Below are positions 33,717 to 42,945 of a stretch of DNA of 64,000 nucleotides, piece by piece. The DNA comes from Chersky-840 sp963811775 (GTDB lineage: Bacteria > Actinomycetota > Acidimicrobiia > Acidimicrobiales > UBA8190): positions 1 to 64,000 of the forward strand of contig CAWESO010000012.1 in the NCBI GenBank assembly GCA_963811775.1, in the 5' to 3' direction. Each line of letters starts with the position of its first letter. Position 1 is the stretch's first letter. The notes under the pieces were generated by a model. That model was not told the DNA's origin. It made no database searches and saw nothing but the letters and a program-made list of their open reading frames with translations. The position numbers and the translations under genes are program-made.

Positions 33717-35336
33717 TCAGTGCCGGTTCAAGCGCCGGTGGATCTGCTTGGTCTGCTTGTAGAGGTTCACGAACTCCCGGTAGTGGTCGTCGTACACCGG
33801 GGCGACGGTCGGGTCGGGCTCGTAGGTCGGCCCCACCTCCACCAAGGCGGGAAGCTCGTCGACAGAGAGACGCCCCAGGGCCAGCAGGGTCAGGAGCCCC
33901 GCCCCCCGCACGTTGGCGAGGACGGGGTCGGCCACGGGACGGATCCGCCGGCCCATGACATCGGCGTGGATCTGGCACCACACCGCGGAGTTGGCCCCGC
34001 CACCGATGAACGCCAGCGTCTCGAAGCGCCGTCGCGCGAAACGCTCCACCGCCCCGAGCAGCCACCGGCTGTTGAGCGCAACCCCCTCGTAGGTGGCGCG
34101 CACGAGGTCGTCGCGTGTGGTCGAGAGCGACAGGTTGTGGAACCCGCCCCGGATGGTGTGGTCGTCCACCGGACAGCGCTCCCCGTTGAGCCAGGGGGTG
34201 AACATGGCGCCGTGCGACCCCGGCGCCACCCGGGAGGCGACGTCGTCGAAGTGCCGGTAGACGTTGGCGTCCCCGGCTCGCGAGGAAGGGTCGTCCCGGT
34301 CGAACAGGACGTTCTCGGCCAAGAACGTCAGGCACGCACCGGCGGTCTCGTGCTCGTCGGCCACCATGTAGCGCCCAGGGATGGCGGCAGGGATCGACGC
34401 CACGTTGCGCACGACGTCGGTCTTCTTGAACGGCACGTGGCACGAGATCCACGACGACGTCCCGATGTAGAGGTGCCCGTCGAAGTCGGCGACGGCACCG
34501 GAGCCGATCGCGGCCGAGTGGACGTCGCCCGTCCCCGTCGCCACCGGGACCCCGACGCGCAGCCCGAGCTCCTCGGCCGCCTCGGGTCGGAGCGACCCCA
34601 TGATCGTGGCGGAGGGAACCAGGTCGGGCAGCTTGGCGCGATCGAGCCCCGACATGCGCACCAACGACTCGTCGTAGTCGATGGCGTCGATGCGCCTGTT
34701 GTCGGTGACCCAATGCGCCGCGATCGAGTCGTAGGACGCCGAGAACCGCCCCGTCAGGCGCTGGTTCAGCCAGTCGACGGGCTCGAGGAACTTGAACGTG
34801 GCCCCGTAGACCTCGGGCTCGGTGGCGCGGATCCACAGGATGTGGGCGGTGGGGTCCTTGCCGGAATGGCTCGGGGCACCACCGGTGAGCCGGATCCAAC
34901 GCTGGAGCTTGCGCACGTCGTAGCCCATCACGCTGATCGGCCCCCGCATCTGGCGTTTCATCTGTGTGTTGCCCCGGGAGTCCATCCAGATCACCGCGGG
35001 CCGCAACGGTGCCCCCGACTCGTCGACGGCCACGGTGCCCGACCACTGGGCCGTGCACCCGACCCCCACGACGCTCGAAGGATCGACCGCGGAGAGCTCG
35101 AGGGCCCGGCGCGCCGCGGCCACGATGGCGGCCCACCACGCCGCGGGGTCCTGTTCGGCCCCCCCACCAGGTAAAAGGTGCAGCGGCACGGGCTCCGACG
35201 CACTGGCCGCGATCTTCCCGGTGGGGGAGACGACCGCCACCTTGGGGCCACCGGTGCCCAGGTCGACGGCGAGCACGAAGACGTCGTCGGCGCGCCGCTC
35301 GCCCGCCGCGCCACCAGCGGTCGCGGCGGGGGGCAT
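33717..35336 (-). CDS. FGGY-family carbohydrate kinase (xylulokinase-like)
   Basis: The 539 residues have the ASKHA fold motifs of FGGY kinases: LAVDLGTGGPKVAVV (phosphate 1), CTAQWSGTVAVDESG, WMDSRGN, TGTGDVHSAAIGSG, and FIGGGANSAVWCQIHADVMG near the C-terminus. They phosphorylate a sugar or polyol such as xylulose, glycerol or ribulose; the long middle insertion does not reveal which. A TAGGCT box sits six bases before the ATG, so the gene is probably leaderless. It diverges from the lipoprotein gene. Confidence 0.87.
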   Translation of the reverse strand: MPPAATAGGAAGERRADDVFVLAVDLGTGGPKVAVVSPTGKIAASASEPVPLHLLPGGGAEQDPAAWWAAIVAAARRALELSAVDPSSVVGVGCTAQWSGTVAVDESGAPLRPAVIWMDSRGNTQMKRQMRGPISVMGYDVRKLQRWIRLTGGAPSHSGKDPTAHILWIRATEPEVYGATFKFLEPVDWLNQRLTGRFSASYDSIAAHWVTDNRRIDAIDYDESLVRMSGLDRAKLPDLVPSATIMGSLRPEAAEELGLRVGVPVATGTGDVHSAAIGSGAVADFDGHLYIGTSSWISCHVPFKKTDVVRNVASIPAAIPGRYMVADEHETAGACLTFLAENVLFDRDDPSSRAGDANVYRHFDDVASRVAPGSHGAMFTPWLNGERCPVDDHTIRGGFHNLSLSTTRDDLVRATYEGVALNSRWLLGAVERFARRRFETLAFIGGGANSAVWCQIHADVMGRRIRPVADPVLANVRGAGLLTLLALGRLSVDELPALVEVGPTYEPDPTVAPVYDDHYREFVNLYKQTKQIHRRLNRH

Positions 35337-35342
35337 TGACCC

Positions 35343-35348
35343 AGCCTA
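35343..35348 (-). promoter_or_regulatory. leaderless-type -10 box of the FGGY kinase gene
   Basis: TAGGCT is located six bases upstream of the ATG on the minus strand and matches the TANNNT pattern seen at other genes here. No ribosome site is visible. Confidence 0.45.
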
Positions 35349-35376
35349 ACGCCGCGCTCCAGGCAGACTGGGGCCC

Positions 35377-36355
35377 GTGCGACCCGCGCCGAGCTTGCTT
35401 CGCACCGCGGCGCTGGTGGTGGTGGCGGCATGCCTCGCGTCGTGCGCGCTCACACCCAAGCGCGCCTCGGTGTCGGGGCAACCTCCCACCTTGTCGGCGG
35501 TGGTGCGCGGGCATTACGTGACGCGCGTCGAGCTCGACGGTGGGAACCTGGTCGTGACTCCGGCCGGCAAGGCGAGAGCGGGCCTGTCGGCGACGAGGGC
35601 CCAGGCCCTGTTCCACGCCGCTGACGTGGTGGACGGCTCGTACCGCTTCGCCATCCTCGGCCTCGGGAGGGTCACGGTGTCGGACGAGGTGTCGGCCTCG
35701 ACCGGTGCGACCACGACCACCACCGGGCCCACGACGACGACCGGGCCCACGACGACGCCGTCCACCACGACGACGACCGTGGGCGGCGCCGCCGGGTCTG
35801 ATCACGACCACGAACCCGAGCGGCGCGTCGGGCGCGCCCACCACCGCTCCCCCGGCGCCGGCGGCGCTGCCCGTCTACGAGAACCGTCTGGCCTGGGTGG
35901 GGATCGCGTGGGGAGCCGACTGCCCGTCACAAGCGGGGAAGGCGCACCCCGGCACGCGCTATGTCGCCGTCGTCCTCGACGCCCAGACCGGGAACAGCGT
36001 GCTCGCCTACACGAGCCGCAGTGCACCGGACTGTGACGGCACGGTCCAGCCTCCGAGTGTCAGCCAGCCCGAGGAGATCGTCTCGGTGCCGTGGCAGGCG
36101 GTCGGCCCGGCCAGCACCGCGGTGCGGGTCACGATCCCGGCGTGTGGCACCTACTTCGGGTGGACCGACGTGACCACCTCGACCTCCTCGGCGCTCCAGG
36201 TCCTGGCGCGCACGCCCTTCGACCCCGACTGCACGCAGGCGGCCGACCACCCTCTCGTCGTCGACAGCGTCGTGCCCCTGGGACCGGCCCAGGCCCAGCT
36301 TCCCCATGCGGCGCTCGGGCCCGTCGACGAACTGCGGACCCTCCCCGGAGGCTGA
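35377..36355 (+). pseudogene. secreted lipoprotein with Thr-rich linker, frame broken
   Basis: The gene starts at GTG 35377 with a signal peptide and lipobox (ACLASCAL), a domain of about 70 residues, and a Thr/Pro-rich linker (TTTTTGPTTTTGPTTT). Near 35785-35805 the frame changes: the linker resumes as GLITTTNPSGASGAP in the next frame and leads into an exported domain (LPVYENRLAWVGIAWGADCP to VDELRTLPGG) with six cysteines. Without the change the first frame decays into an Arg-rich tail that stops at 36036. One extra base in the GC-rich linker explains it. The family is not recognised; a surface protein is likely. Confidence 0.65.
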
Positions 36356-36426
36356 AGAGGATCAGCCGCGTCCGACCGAGAGGTCACCGCGGCCCGCGCC
36401 GTCGGATGGAGAACCTCGTTCGCGGC

Positions 36427-38571
36427 TCAGACCGAGGTGGCGGGATGGCGGGGCTCGGTGATGAGCGCCACCTCGGGGGGCAGTCCCGTGACCTCCACGT
36501 CGTCGCCGTCGACCTCCACGGTCACGCGCGACCCGGCCAGCGGGATCCCGGCCACCTTCAGGTGCTTCATGCCCTCGGGCAGGATCGGCGACAACCACGT
36601 CTTGCCGTAGGGGACCCACGGGTCGAGGCGCAACATGGTGCGCAGGCACAGCAAGGGCGACGCCGCCGCCCAGGCCTGGGGCGAGCACGATGTCGGGTAC
36701 GCCACCGGGGAGGAGAACTCCGAGCGGTCGAGCCCGCAGTACAGCTCGGGGAGCCGGCCCCCGAGGTTCAGGGCCGCGTCGAGCAGCGAGCCGATGAGGC
36801 GCAGGGCGTCGTCCATGAACCCGTAGCGGGCCAGCCCGGCGGCGACGATGGCCGTGTCGTGCGGCCAGACCGAGCCGCAGTGGTAGCTCATGGGGTTGTA
36901 GCCACCCATCGACGACGACAGGGTCCGTATCCCCCACCCGGTGTTCATCTCCGACGACATCAGCTTGTCGGCCACGATGCGGGCCTTGTCCTGGTCGACG
37001 ATCCCCGTCCACAGGCAGTGCCCGATATTCGAGGTGAGCGAGTCGATGGGTTGTTTGTCGGCGTCGAGGCCGACGGCGAACCATCCCTTGTCGTCGAGCC
37101 AGAAGTCCCGGTTGAATTCGGCCTTCAAGCGCGTCGCCTTGGAGCGGTAGCGCTCGAACGTGGCCTCGTCCCCGGCCTCGCGGGCGAAGTGGGCCCGAGC
37201 CAGGTACGCGCTGTAGACATACGCCTGGACCTCGCACAGCGCGATCGGCGCGTGGGCCACCGTCCCGTCGCGGTAGCGGATGCCGTCGCCCGAGTCCTTC
37301 CACCCTTGGTTGGCGAGCCCCCGGTCGGTCATCCGTTGGTACTCGACGTACCCGTCCCCGTCGAGGTCGCCGTGGTTCTCGATCCACTCCAGGGCGCGCT
37401 CGGCGTTGGGCAGGAGCTCGTCGACGACTTCCCGGGCGAGGCCCCAGCGACGGAGCTCCCCGAGCAGCATGACGAAGAGCGGCGTGGCGTCGGCGGTGCC
37501 GTAGTAAATGCTGCCGCCGCCGAGCGACAGGGACGGGGCGTCACCGAAGCGCATCTCGTGAAGGATGCGGCCCGGCTGCTCCTCACTTCTCGGGTCGATG
37601 TTCTTCCCCTGGAAGCGGGCCAGCGTCTGCAGGACCCCGAGGGCCAGGTCGGGGTCGACGAGCAGCGCCATCCACGACGTGATGAGCGAGTCACGCCCGA
37701 ACACCGTCATGAACCACGGCGCCCCCGCCGCCAGCACCACCCGCTCGGGATAGTCGGGGTCGAAGATCCGCAGGGCCCCGAGGTCCTCGGCGCTCGATGC
37801 GATGACGGTGCGCAGCCCGTCGTGGTCGGTCTCGATCTGCGGCACCTGGCGTCGCCACTTCGCCAGCCGCTCGGCCGGGGCGGCCCGGTCCACCGGTTGG
37901 CCGCACAGATAGCGCGGGTCGACGGCCTTGCCCTCGATGACCGGGTGGAACTCCAGACAGGCCGTCCACTCGCCGTGGGCGGGGACGATGGCCTCGAAGG
38001 TGACGAGGTCGTCGGACAACTGCGACGGGGTCGGGAACAGGTGGATGGCGAGACCGCGGCTGACCGTGCCGCGCCGGTAGGAGAACTCGAGCTGTCCGTC
38101 GCGGTGCTCGCGCGTGATCTCCCCGTCGGCGTTGCTGGCCCGACCCTCTTTGACGGCGAAGAGGTCGGCGAAATCCGAGTCGATGAACAGGTCCACCGAG
38201 CAGAACGTGGGCTCGTCGCCGAAGTTGCGGATGACGAGGTCCTCGCGCATCCCCTGGCCCACGTACCGACGCCGGAAGACCATCAAGGTGGAGTCGGCGA
38301 GACCGGGGTGAGGGGGGCAGCGGGACACGAATGTGGCCGAGAAGGGGTCGTCGGAGACCACCGCCAGTGACTCGGGCTTCGACCCGTTCACCCGGAGCTC
38401 GAACCGGGACAGGATGCGGGTGTCGCGCACGAAGAGGCCTTCGGCCGTGGGGGTGGCGACATCGCCCTCGCGGCCGCTGATGGTGAAGGTGGACTCGTCC
38501 ACGAGCGTGACCACCCCGCCGCCCTGGCCGAGGCCCGCCACCTTGCCGCTGAAGGTCCACGGATCGCTCAC
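36427..38571 (-). CDS. glycogen debranching (amylo-alpha-1,6-glucosidase)-like enzyme
   Basis: The 714-residue protein has an N-terminal GDE_N_bis-type beta domain (FTISGREGDVATPTAEGLFVRDTRILSRF) and a C-terminal (alpha/alpha)6 barrel with APWFMTVFGRDSLITSW, IENHGDLDGDGYVEYQR, GWKDSGDGI, SVWPHDTAIVAAGL and YPTSCSPQAWAAASPLL. Acidic residues in FGRDSL and KDSGDG are the likely active site. Related enzymes trim glycogen branches or other alpha-glucans, some acting on trehalose- or glucosylglycerol-type compounds. It stands alone, converging with the lipoprotein gene. Confidence 0.87.
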   Translation of the reverse strand: MSDPWTFSGKVAGLGQGGGVVTLVDESTFTISGREGDVATPTAEGLFVRDTRILSRFELRVNGSKPESLAVVSDDPFSATFVSRCPPHPGLADSTLMVFRRRYVGQGMREDLVIRNFGDEPTFCSVDLFIDSDFADLFAVKEGRASNADGEITREHRDGQLEFSYRRGTVSRGLAIHLFPTPSQLSDDLVTFEAIVPAHGEWTACLEFHPVIEGKAVDPRYLCGQPVDRAAPAERLAKWRRQVPQIETDHDGLRTVIASSAEDLGALRIFDPDYPERVVLAAGAPWFMTVFGRDSLITSWMALLVDPDLALGVLQTLARFQGKNIDPRSEEQPGRILHEMRFGDAPSLSLGGGSIYYGTADATPLFVMLLGELRRWGLAREVVDELLPNAERALEWIENHGDLDGDGYVEYQRMTDRGLANQGWKDSGDGIRYRDGTVAHAPIALCEVQAYVYSAYLARAHFAREAGDEATFERYRSKATRLKAEFNRDFWLDDKGWFAVGLDADKQPIDSLTSNIGHCLWTGIVDQDKARIVADKLMSSEMNTGWGIRTLSSSMGGYNPMSYHCGSVWPHDTAIVAAGLARYGFMDDALRLIGSLLDAALNLGGRLPELYCGLDRSEFSSPVAYPTSCSPQAWAAASPLLCLRTMLRLDPWVPYGKTWLSPILPEGMKHLKVAGIPLAGSRVTVEVDGDDVEVTGLPPEVALITEPRHPATSV

Positions 38572-38673
38572 CGGGGCGACGCTACCGGACGGGCGCGGCC
38601 AATCGAATGACCTGGTCGGGGCGTTCTGAGGGCAGAGGACCTGGTCGCGGCGCAGATCGCGGGCCGGGGATTG

Positions 38674-38691
38674 CCACTACGGCCGTAGTGG
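38674..38691. promoter_or_regulatory. perfect 18-base palindrome upstream of sufC (candidate operator)
   Basis: CCACTACGGCCGTAGTGG is a perfect palindrome ending 30 bases before the sufC start. If transcription begins at the start codon (see the TAGACT box at 38709), the palindrome covers roughly -47 to -30 and would overlap the -35 site, an ideal place for repression. An iron-sulfur sensor such as a SufR or Rrf2-type protein is an obvious candidate, but no regulator gene is present here. Confidence 0.65.
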
Positions 38692-38708
38692 AAATGTCGC
38701 CGCGGCGA

Positions 38709-38714
38709 TAGACT
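38709..38714 (+). promoter_or_regulatory. leaderless-type -10 box of the sufCSU operon
   Basis: TAGACT lies six bases before the sufC GTG, matching TANNNT. There is no ribosome binding site between box and start, supporting a leaderless transcript. Confidence 0.5.
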
Positions 38715-38720
38715 GCGGGC

Positions 38721-39464
38721 GTGACCCCGTTGCTGGAGATCGACGGCCTCCATGTGGCCGTGGAAGGCCATGAGATCCTGCGCGGGGTGGACCTCGCCGT
38801 CGGCGAGGGAGAGCTGCACGCCCTCATGGGCCCGAACGGCTCGGGCAAGTCGACGTTGGCGAGCACCCTGCTCGGGAACCCCGCCTACGAGGTCACCGGC
38901 GGCGCCATCCGGTTCCGGGGCGAGGACGTCACGGCGTGGCCGACCGACGTGCGCGCCAAGGCCGGGATGTTCCTCGCCTTTCAGTACCCCGAGGAGATCC
39001 CCGGCGTGCCCGTGATCCAGTTCCTGCGCCAGGCCGTGTCCGGGCGCGTCGGTGACGACCGGTCCGTGCTCGAGGTGCGCATGGCGATGCTCGACTGGAT
39101 GAAGCGGCTCGGGATGGACCCCGCCTTCGGTGAACGGCACCTGAACGAGGGGTTCTCCGGCGGTGAGAAGAAGCGCAACGAGATCCTCCAGATGGCCATG
39201 CTCGACCCGGAGCTGGCCGTGCTCGACGAGACGGACTCCGGCCTCGACATCGACGCATTGCGCATCGTGGCCGAAGGGGTCCAGGCCGTGCGGAGCGAAC
39301 GACCGGCGCTGGGCGTGCTCCTCGTGACCCACTACACGCGCATCCTGGATCTCCTCGAGCCCGACGTCGTGCACGTCCTGGTGGACGGCAAGGTCGTCGA
39401 CCACGGCGGGCCCGAGCTGGCGCGGCGCCTCGAGGCCGAGGGCTACGAGCCGTGGCGGAGGTGA
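38721..39464 (+). CDS. sufC: Fe-S assembly ATPase SufC, first copy
   Basis: SufC is the ABC-type ATPase of the SufBCD scaffold that builds Fe-S clusters. The 247 residues have Walker A GPNGSGKST, the Q-loop FLAFQYPEEIPGVP, signature FSGGEKKRNEILQMAML, Walker B LAVLDETDSGLDID and the His switch LVTHYTRIL, all in the SufC-specific form. It heads the sufC-sufS-sufU operon and overlaps sufS. A second, diverged SufC is encoded at 45006-45824 on the other strand. Confidence 0.93.
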   Translation: MTPLLEIDGLHVAVEGHEILRGVDLAVGEGELHALMGPNGSGKSTLASTLLGNPAYEVTGGAIRFRGEDVTAWPTDVRAKAGMFLAFQYPEEIPGVPVIQFLRQAVSGRVGDDRSVLEVRMAMLDWMKRLGMDPAFGERHLNEGFSGGEKKRNEILQMAMLDPELAVLDETDSGLDIDALRIVAEGVQAVRSERPALGVLLVTHYTRILDLLEPDVVHVLVDGKVVDHGGPELARRLEAEGYEPWRR

Positions 39465-40759
39465 CCGTGACCAACCCCCGAGTGGACCGCGATCGTGCGC
39501 CGGCGGCGCCCGTCGCGCCGTGCCCGAACGGTGTCGACTTCTCCAAGCTGAAGGCCGACTTCCCCATCCTCGACCGCACCGTGCACGGCCACCGCGTCGT
39601 CTACCTCGACTCGGCCTCATCGGCGCAGCGGCCGCAGCGCGTCCTCGACGCCATGGACGCCTATTACCAGACGACCCACGCCAATGTGCACCGTGGCGTC
39701 TACACCATGGCCGAGGAGGCGGACCGCCTCTACGAGTCGGCCCGGATGGCGGTCGGCCGCTTCATCGGCGCCCCCGACCCCGAGCACGAGGTGATCTTCA
39801 CCAAGAACGCCACGGAATCGATCAACCTGGTCGCCGCCACCTGGGCCCGGGCCAACCTGGGCGCGGGCGACGCGATCCTGCTGACCGAGATGGAGCATCA
39901 CGCCAACATCGTCCCGTGGCTGATGCTGGCCGAAGAGCGCGGCGTCGAGCTGCGCTGGCTCGACATCGACGACGACTACCGCCTCGACCTCTCCGACCTC
40001 GACCGCCTCCTCGACGGCGTGAAGCTCGTGGCCTGCACCACCATGTCGAACGTGCTCGGGACGATCACGCCGTTCTCGCGTATCGCCGAGGCGGCCCACG
40101 CCGTCGGCGCGCTGGTGCTCGCCGACGGCGCGCAGTCGGTTCCCCACGTCCCCACCGACGTGGGCCGGCTCGGCTGTGACTTCCTGGCCTTCAGCGCGCA
40201 CAAGATGCTCGGGCCCACCGGGATCGGCGTGCTCTGGGCCCGGCGCGAGCTCCTCGAGGCCATGCCGCCGTTCCTGGGCGGGGGCGGGATGATCCACGAC
40301 GTCCGCCACGACGGGTTCTCCCCCAACGTGCTGCCGTGGAAGTTCGAAGCGGGGACGCCTCCCATCGCCGAGGCCGTGGGCCTCGGTGCGGCCGTGGCGT
40401 ACCTGGAGACCGTCGGCGTCGACGCCGTCCGGGCCCATGAGGTCGAGCTCACCGCCTACGCCCAGTCCGTGCTGGCCGAGCGCTTCGGCGACGACCTCCG
40501 CATCTTCGGCCCCTCTGGGACCGCCGAGCGCGGCGGGGTGCTGTCGCTGGCGTACCGCGACGTCCACCCCCACGACCTGGCCCAGGTCCTCGACCAGGCC
40601 GGCGTGTGCGTCCGGGCCGGGCACCACTGCGCCAAGCCCCTCATGAGGCGCATGGGCGTCAACGCCACGGCCCGGGCATCGCTCTACCTCTACAACGACG
40701 AGGCCGACGTGGACGTGCTGGTCGACGCGATCGCCGAGGCCGGTACCCTGTTCGCGTAG
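39461..40759 (+). CDS. sufS: cysteine desulfurase SufS
   Basis: SufS takes sulfur from cysteine as an enzyme persulfide and passes it to SufU. The PLP enzyme has ANVHRGVYTMAEEAD, FTKNATESINLVA, EMEHHANIVPW, DGAQSVPH, the PLP lysine in FSAHKMLGPTG and the catalytic Cys in RAGHHCAKPLMRR. The frame extends to GTG 39452; I prefer GTG 39461, which gives a GTGA overlap with the sufC stop (432 residues). The extra 35 residues before FSKLKADFPIL are a variable tail. Confidence 0.95.
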   Translation: MTVTNPRVDRDRAPAAPVAPCPNGVDFSKLKADFPILDRTVHGHRVVYLDSASSAQRPQRVLDAMDAYYQTTHANVHRGVYTMAEEADRLYESARMAVGRFIGAPDPEHEVIFTKNATESINLVAATWARANLGAGDAILLTEMEHHANIVPWLMLAEERGVELRWLDIDDDYRLDLSDLDRLLDGVKLVACTTMSNVLGTITPFSRIAEAAHAVGALVLADGAQSVPHVPTDVGRLGCDFLAFSAHKMLGPTGIGVLWARRELLEAMPPFLGGGGMIHDVRHDGFSPNVLPWKFEAGTPPIAEAVGLGAAVAYLETVGVDAVRAHEVELTAYAQSVLAERFGDDLRIFGPSGTAERGGVLSLAYRDVHPHDLAQVLDQAGVCVRAGHHCAKPLMRRMGVNATARASLYLYNDEADVDVLVDAIAEAGTLFA

Positions 40760-40822
40760 TGATGCGACACCGGATCACCACGGCGTCGAGCCGGCGATCA
40801 TGTCCCGAATGACGAGGAGCCC

Positions 40823-41344
40823 ATGACAGGTCTGGAAGACCTCTACCGCGAGATCATCCTCGACCACTACCGCAGCCCGCGCAACCGGGGCGAGCTGCCC
40901 GCGCCGCCGGCGCAACGTGTCGAGGGTTTCAACCCCCTGTGCGGGGACGAGGTCGTCGTGTACGTGCAGGTCCACGACGGCACCGTGCGCGATATCCGCT
41001 TCGCCGGCCAAGGGTGCTCGATCAGCCAGTCATCGGCGTCACTCATGTCCTCCGCGGTCAAGGGCAAGACCGTGGCCGAGGCGCGCAAGCTCATCCGGAC
41101 GTTCAAGGCGATGATGTCGGTGCACGAGGCCCGCCTGGGCGACGGTGCCGACGGCACCGGGTCCGACGGCGGCGGGGGCGACGACGGGGCCGAGACAGAA
41201 GCCCCGGACCCCGAGTCCCTCGGCGAGCTCGCCGCCCTGCAGGGCGTGGTCAAGTTCCCCGTGCGCATCAAGTGCGCCACCTTGTCCTGGAACACCCTGG
41301 CCCAGGGCCTCGACGAGGCCGAGGGCGCCCCCGCCACCGCCTGA
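40823..41344 (+). CDS. sufU: sulfur-transfer scaffold SufU
   Basis: SufU is a zinc-dependent sulfur acceptor from SufS. The 173 residues start GLEDLYREIILDHYRSPRNRG, with the three conserved cysteines in NPLCGDEV, GQGCSISQSSASLM and IKCATLSWNTL. The linker region is expanded by an acidic Gly/Asp-rich insert (DGADGTGSDGGGGDD) that is longer than usual. The ATG has a GAGGAG ribosome site. It is the last gene of the sufCSU operon. Confidence 0.93.
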   Translation: MTGLEDLYREIILDHYRSPRNRGELPAPPAQRVEGFNPLCGDEVVVYVQVHDGTVRDIRFAGQGCSISQSSASLMSSAVKGKTVAEARKLIRTFKAMMSVHEARLGDGADGTGSDGGGGDDGAETEAPDPESLGELAALQGVVKFPVRIKCATLSWNTLAQGLDEAEGAPATA

Positions 41345-41358
41345 GGGGCGACGCCGGC

Positions 41359-42852
41359 TCAGCAGGGCGTGGGGTTGAACGGCCCCTGACCGGGCACCGT
41401 GGTGGTGGAGGAGGCGGAGCCCCCTCCACTGCCTGACGTCGGTGCCGAGGTGGCGCTCGAGGGAACCGTCGACGGCACCGTGACGGGCGAGCCGTACGCA
41501 TCGAGGGGCGGGGTCACCACCGCGTCGGGGGCCGTGCCCAGGAACTGCGCGATCATCTGGCTGGCGGCGGGCTCCTGCACGACTTCCACCGAGCCGGCCG
41601 CGTCCGAGCTCGCCCCCAGGGTGGGCAGGGTCACGGTCTTGAGCGACGACCCGGAGAAGGCGTGGAAGCGCTGCGCCAGTGAGATCAGCATGGACGTCGA
41701 CATGGCGTTGTCCTTGGTGATGTCATGGACGATCGAGTCGAGGAAGGCGTTGACCTTCACGGGGTTGTAGCTCGACGACCGGGCCTTGTCGATCACGGCT
41801 TCGATGATGACGTTCTGGCGCTGGATGCGACCCAGGTCGCCGCTCCCGTCGTACTGCCAGTACCCGGGGTGGACCTCGTACTCGTAGTAGCGCGAGCGCG
41901 CCAGCGCCAGCGCCATGTTGCCGTTGAGGGTCTGACAACCCGAGTGGGTGATCTCGAGCCCGGAGTTGTTGTTCCCCTGGTCGTTGTCGCGCACCGGGTA
42001 GGGGAAGTCCAACGTGATGCCGCCCACCGCCTTCACGAGGTCGATCACCCCGTTGAAGCTCGTGATCACGAAATGGTTGATGGGGATGCCGAAGGTGTTC
42101 TCGATGGTCTGGATGAGGGGGTCCTGCCCGCTGTTGAAGGCCGTGTTGATCTTGTTGTCCGTGGCCAACCCCGTGCTCGAGGGCATGCCCGACAACGTCA
42201 CGTAGGTGTCGCGCGGGATCGACAGGATCTCGGCCGTCCCCGCCGCGGGATTGACGTGGAGGACCTTGATGGTGTCGCTCCGTTGGCCCCCGACCTCGGA
42301 CGCGCTCCCGAACGCCTTGGCCGCCGCGGGGCTGTCACCGGCGCGGGAGTCGGACCCGACGATGAGCACGTTGTAGGGGGCACCCGGCGCCTCGACCGCG
42401 CACGCCGAGCACTTCACCGACTTGATCTGGCCCAGCTGGTACCACAGGTACCCGTACACCGATCCCGCCACGCCCAGCACGAGGGCGACGACGATGATCG
42501 CCCACCGCACGACCCGCTCCCCGGTGCTGCGACGGCGCTTGCGACCCCGGCGCGTGACGGGCCGGACCGTCGGCGGGGGCGGTACGGCCGGCACGTCGAC
42601 CGCGCCGTTCCCGGGGACGCCCCCGGGGGACGGTGACCCGGTCGGGCCCGTCGTCGCCGCGCCCGACGCGTCACCCGCAGCGGACCTCGGTGCGTCGCCG
42701 AGGCGTTCGAGGCCCGTGGACGCCGCGCCGGTGGATCCCGGGCCCGGTGATCCCGGCCCCGGGGAGCCCGGGCCCGTGGCCGGGTCCAGGCGGGCATGGC
42801 CGATCAGCTCGCCTCTTCCCGCGTCCCCACCACGAGGAGGACGGCGTGCCAT
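41359..42852 (-). CDS. LytR-CpsA-Psr family cell-wall ligase
   Basis: LCP enzymes attach teichoic acid- or arabinogalactan-type polymers to peptidoglycan on the outer face of the membrane. The 497-residue protein has a long Pro/Gly-rich cytoplasmic head with PGSPGPG repeats, a basic RRGRKRRRS stop, one membrane helix (WAIIVVALVLGVAGSVYGYLW) and the LCP domain: VLIVGSDSRAGD, RSDTIKVLHVNP, LSIPRDTYVTL, INTAFNSG, GGITLDFPYPVRD, ALALARSRYYEYE and GRIQRQNVIIEAV, with the conserved Arg/Asp ligands. A Ser/Thr-rich tail follows. The start is the Met of MARRPPRGG, eight bases past a TACCGT box. Confidence 0.9.
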   Translation of the reverse strand: MARRPPRGGDAGRGELIGHARLDPATGPGSPGPGSPGPGSTGAASTGLERLGDAPRSAAGDASGAATTGPTGSPSPGGVPGNGAVDVPAVPPPPTVRPVTRRGRKRRRSTGERVVRWAIIVVALVLGVAGSVYGYLWYQLGQIKSVKCSACAVEAPGAPYNVLIVGSDSRAGDSPAAAKAFGSASEVGGQRSDTIKVLHVNPAAGTAEILSIPRDTYVTLSGMPSSTGLATDNKINTAFNSGQDPLIQTIENTFGIPINHFVITSFNGVIDLVKAVGGITLDFPYPVRDNDQGNNNSGLEITHSGCQTLNGNMALALARSRYYEYEVHPGYWQYDGSGDLGRIQRQNVIIEAVIDKARSSSYNPVKVNAFLDSIVHDITKDNAMSTSMLISLAQRFHAFSGSSLKTVTLPTLGASSDAAGSVEVVQEPAASQMIAQFLGTAPDAVVTPPLDAYGSPVTVPSTVPSSATSAPTSGSGGGSASSTTTVPGQGPFNPTPC

Positions 42853-42945
42853 GACACGAGACGGTATCAGCGGGTGCTGTGGCGCCGACGTCGCGCGTCC
42901 GGTGGCGCGCGCCGTCACCGGGCCGGCCGTGCGGAGCGTGTCGGG

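Noticed and set aside
36091..38370. Plus-strand frame of 759 residues opposite the debranching enzyme
   Set aside because: Biased composition and no domain; the minus-strand gene has clear motifs throughout.
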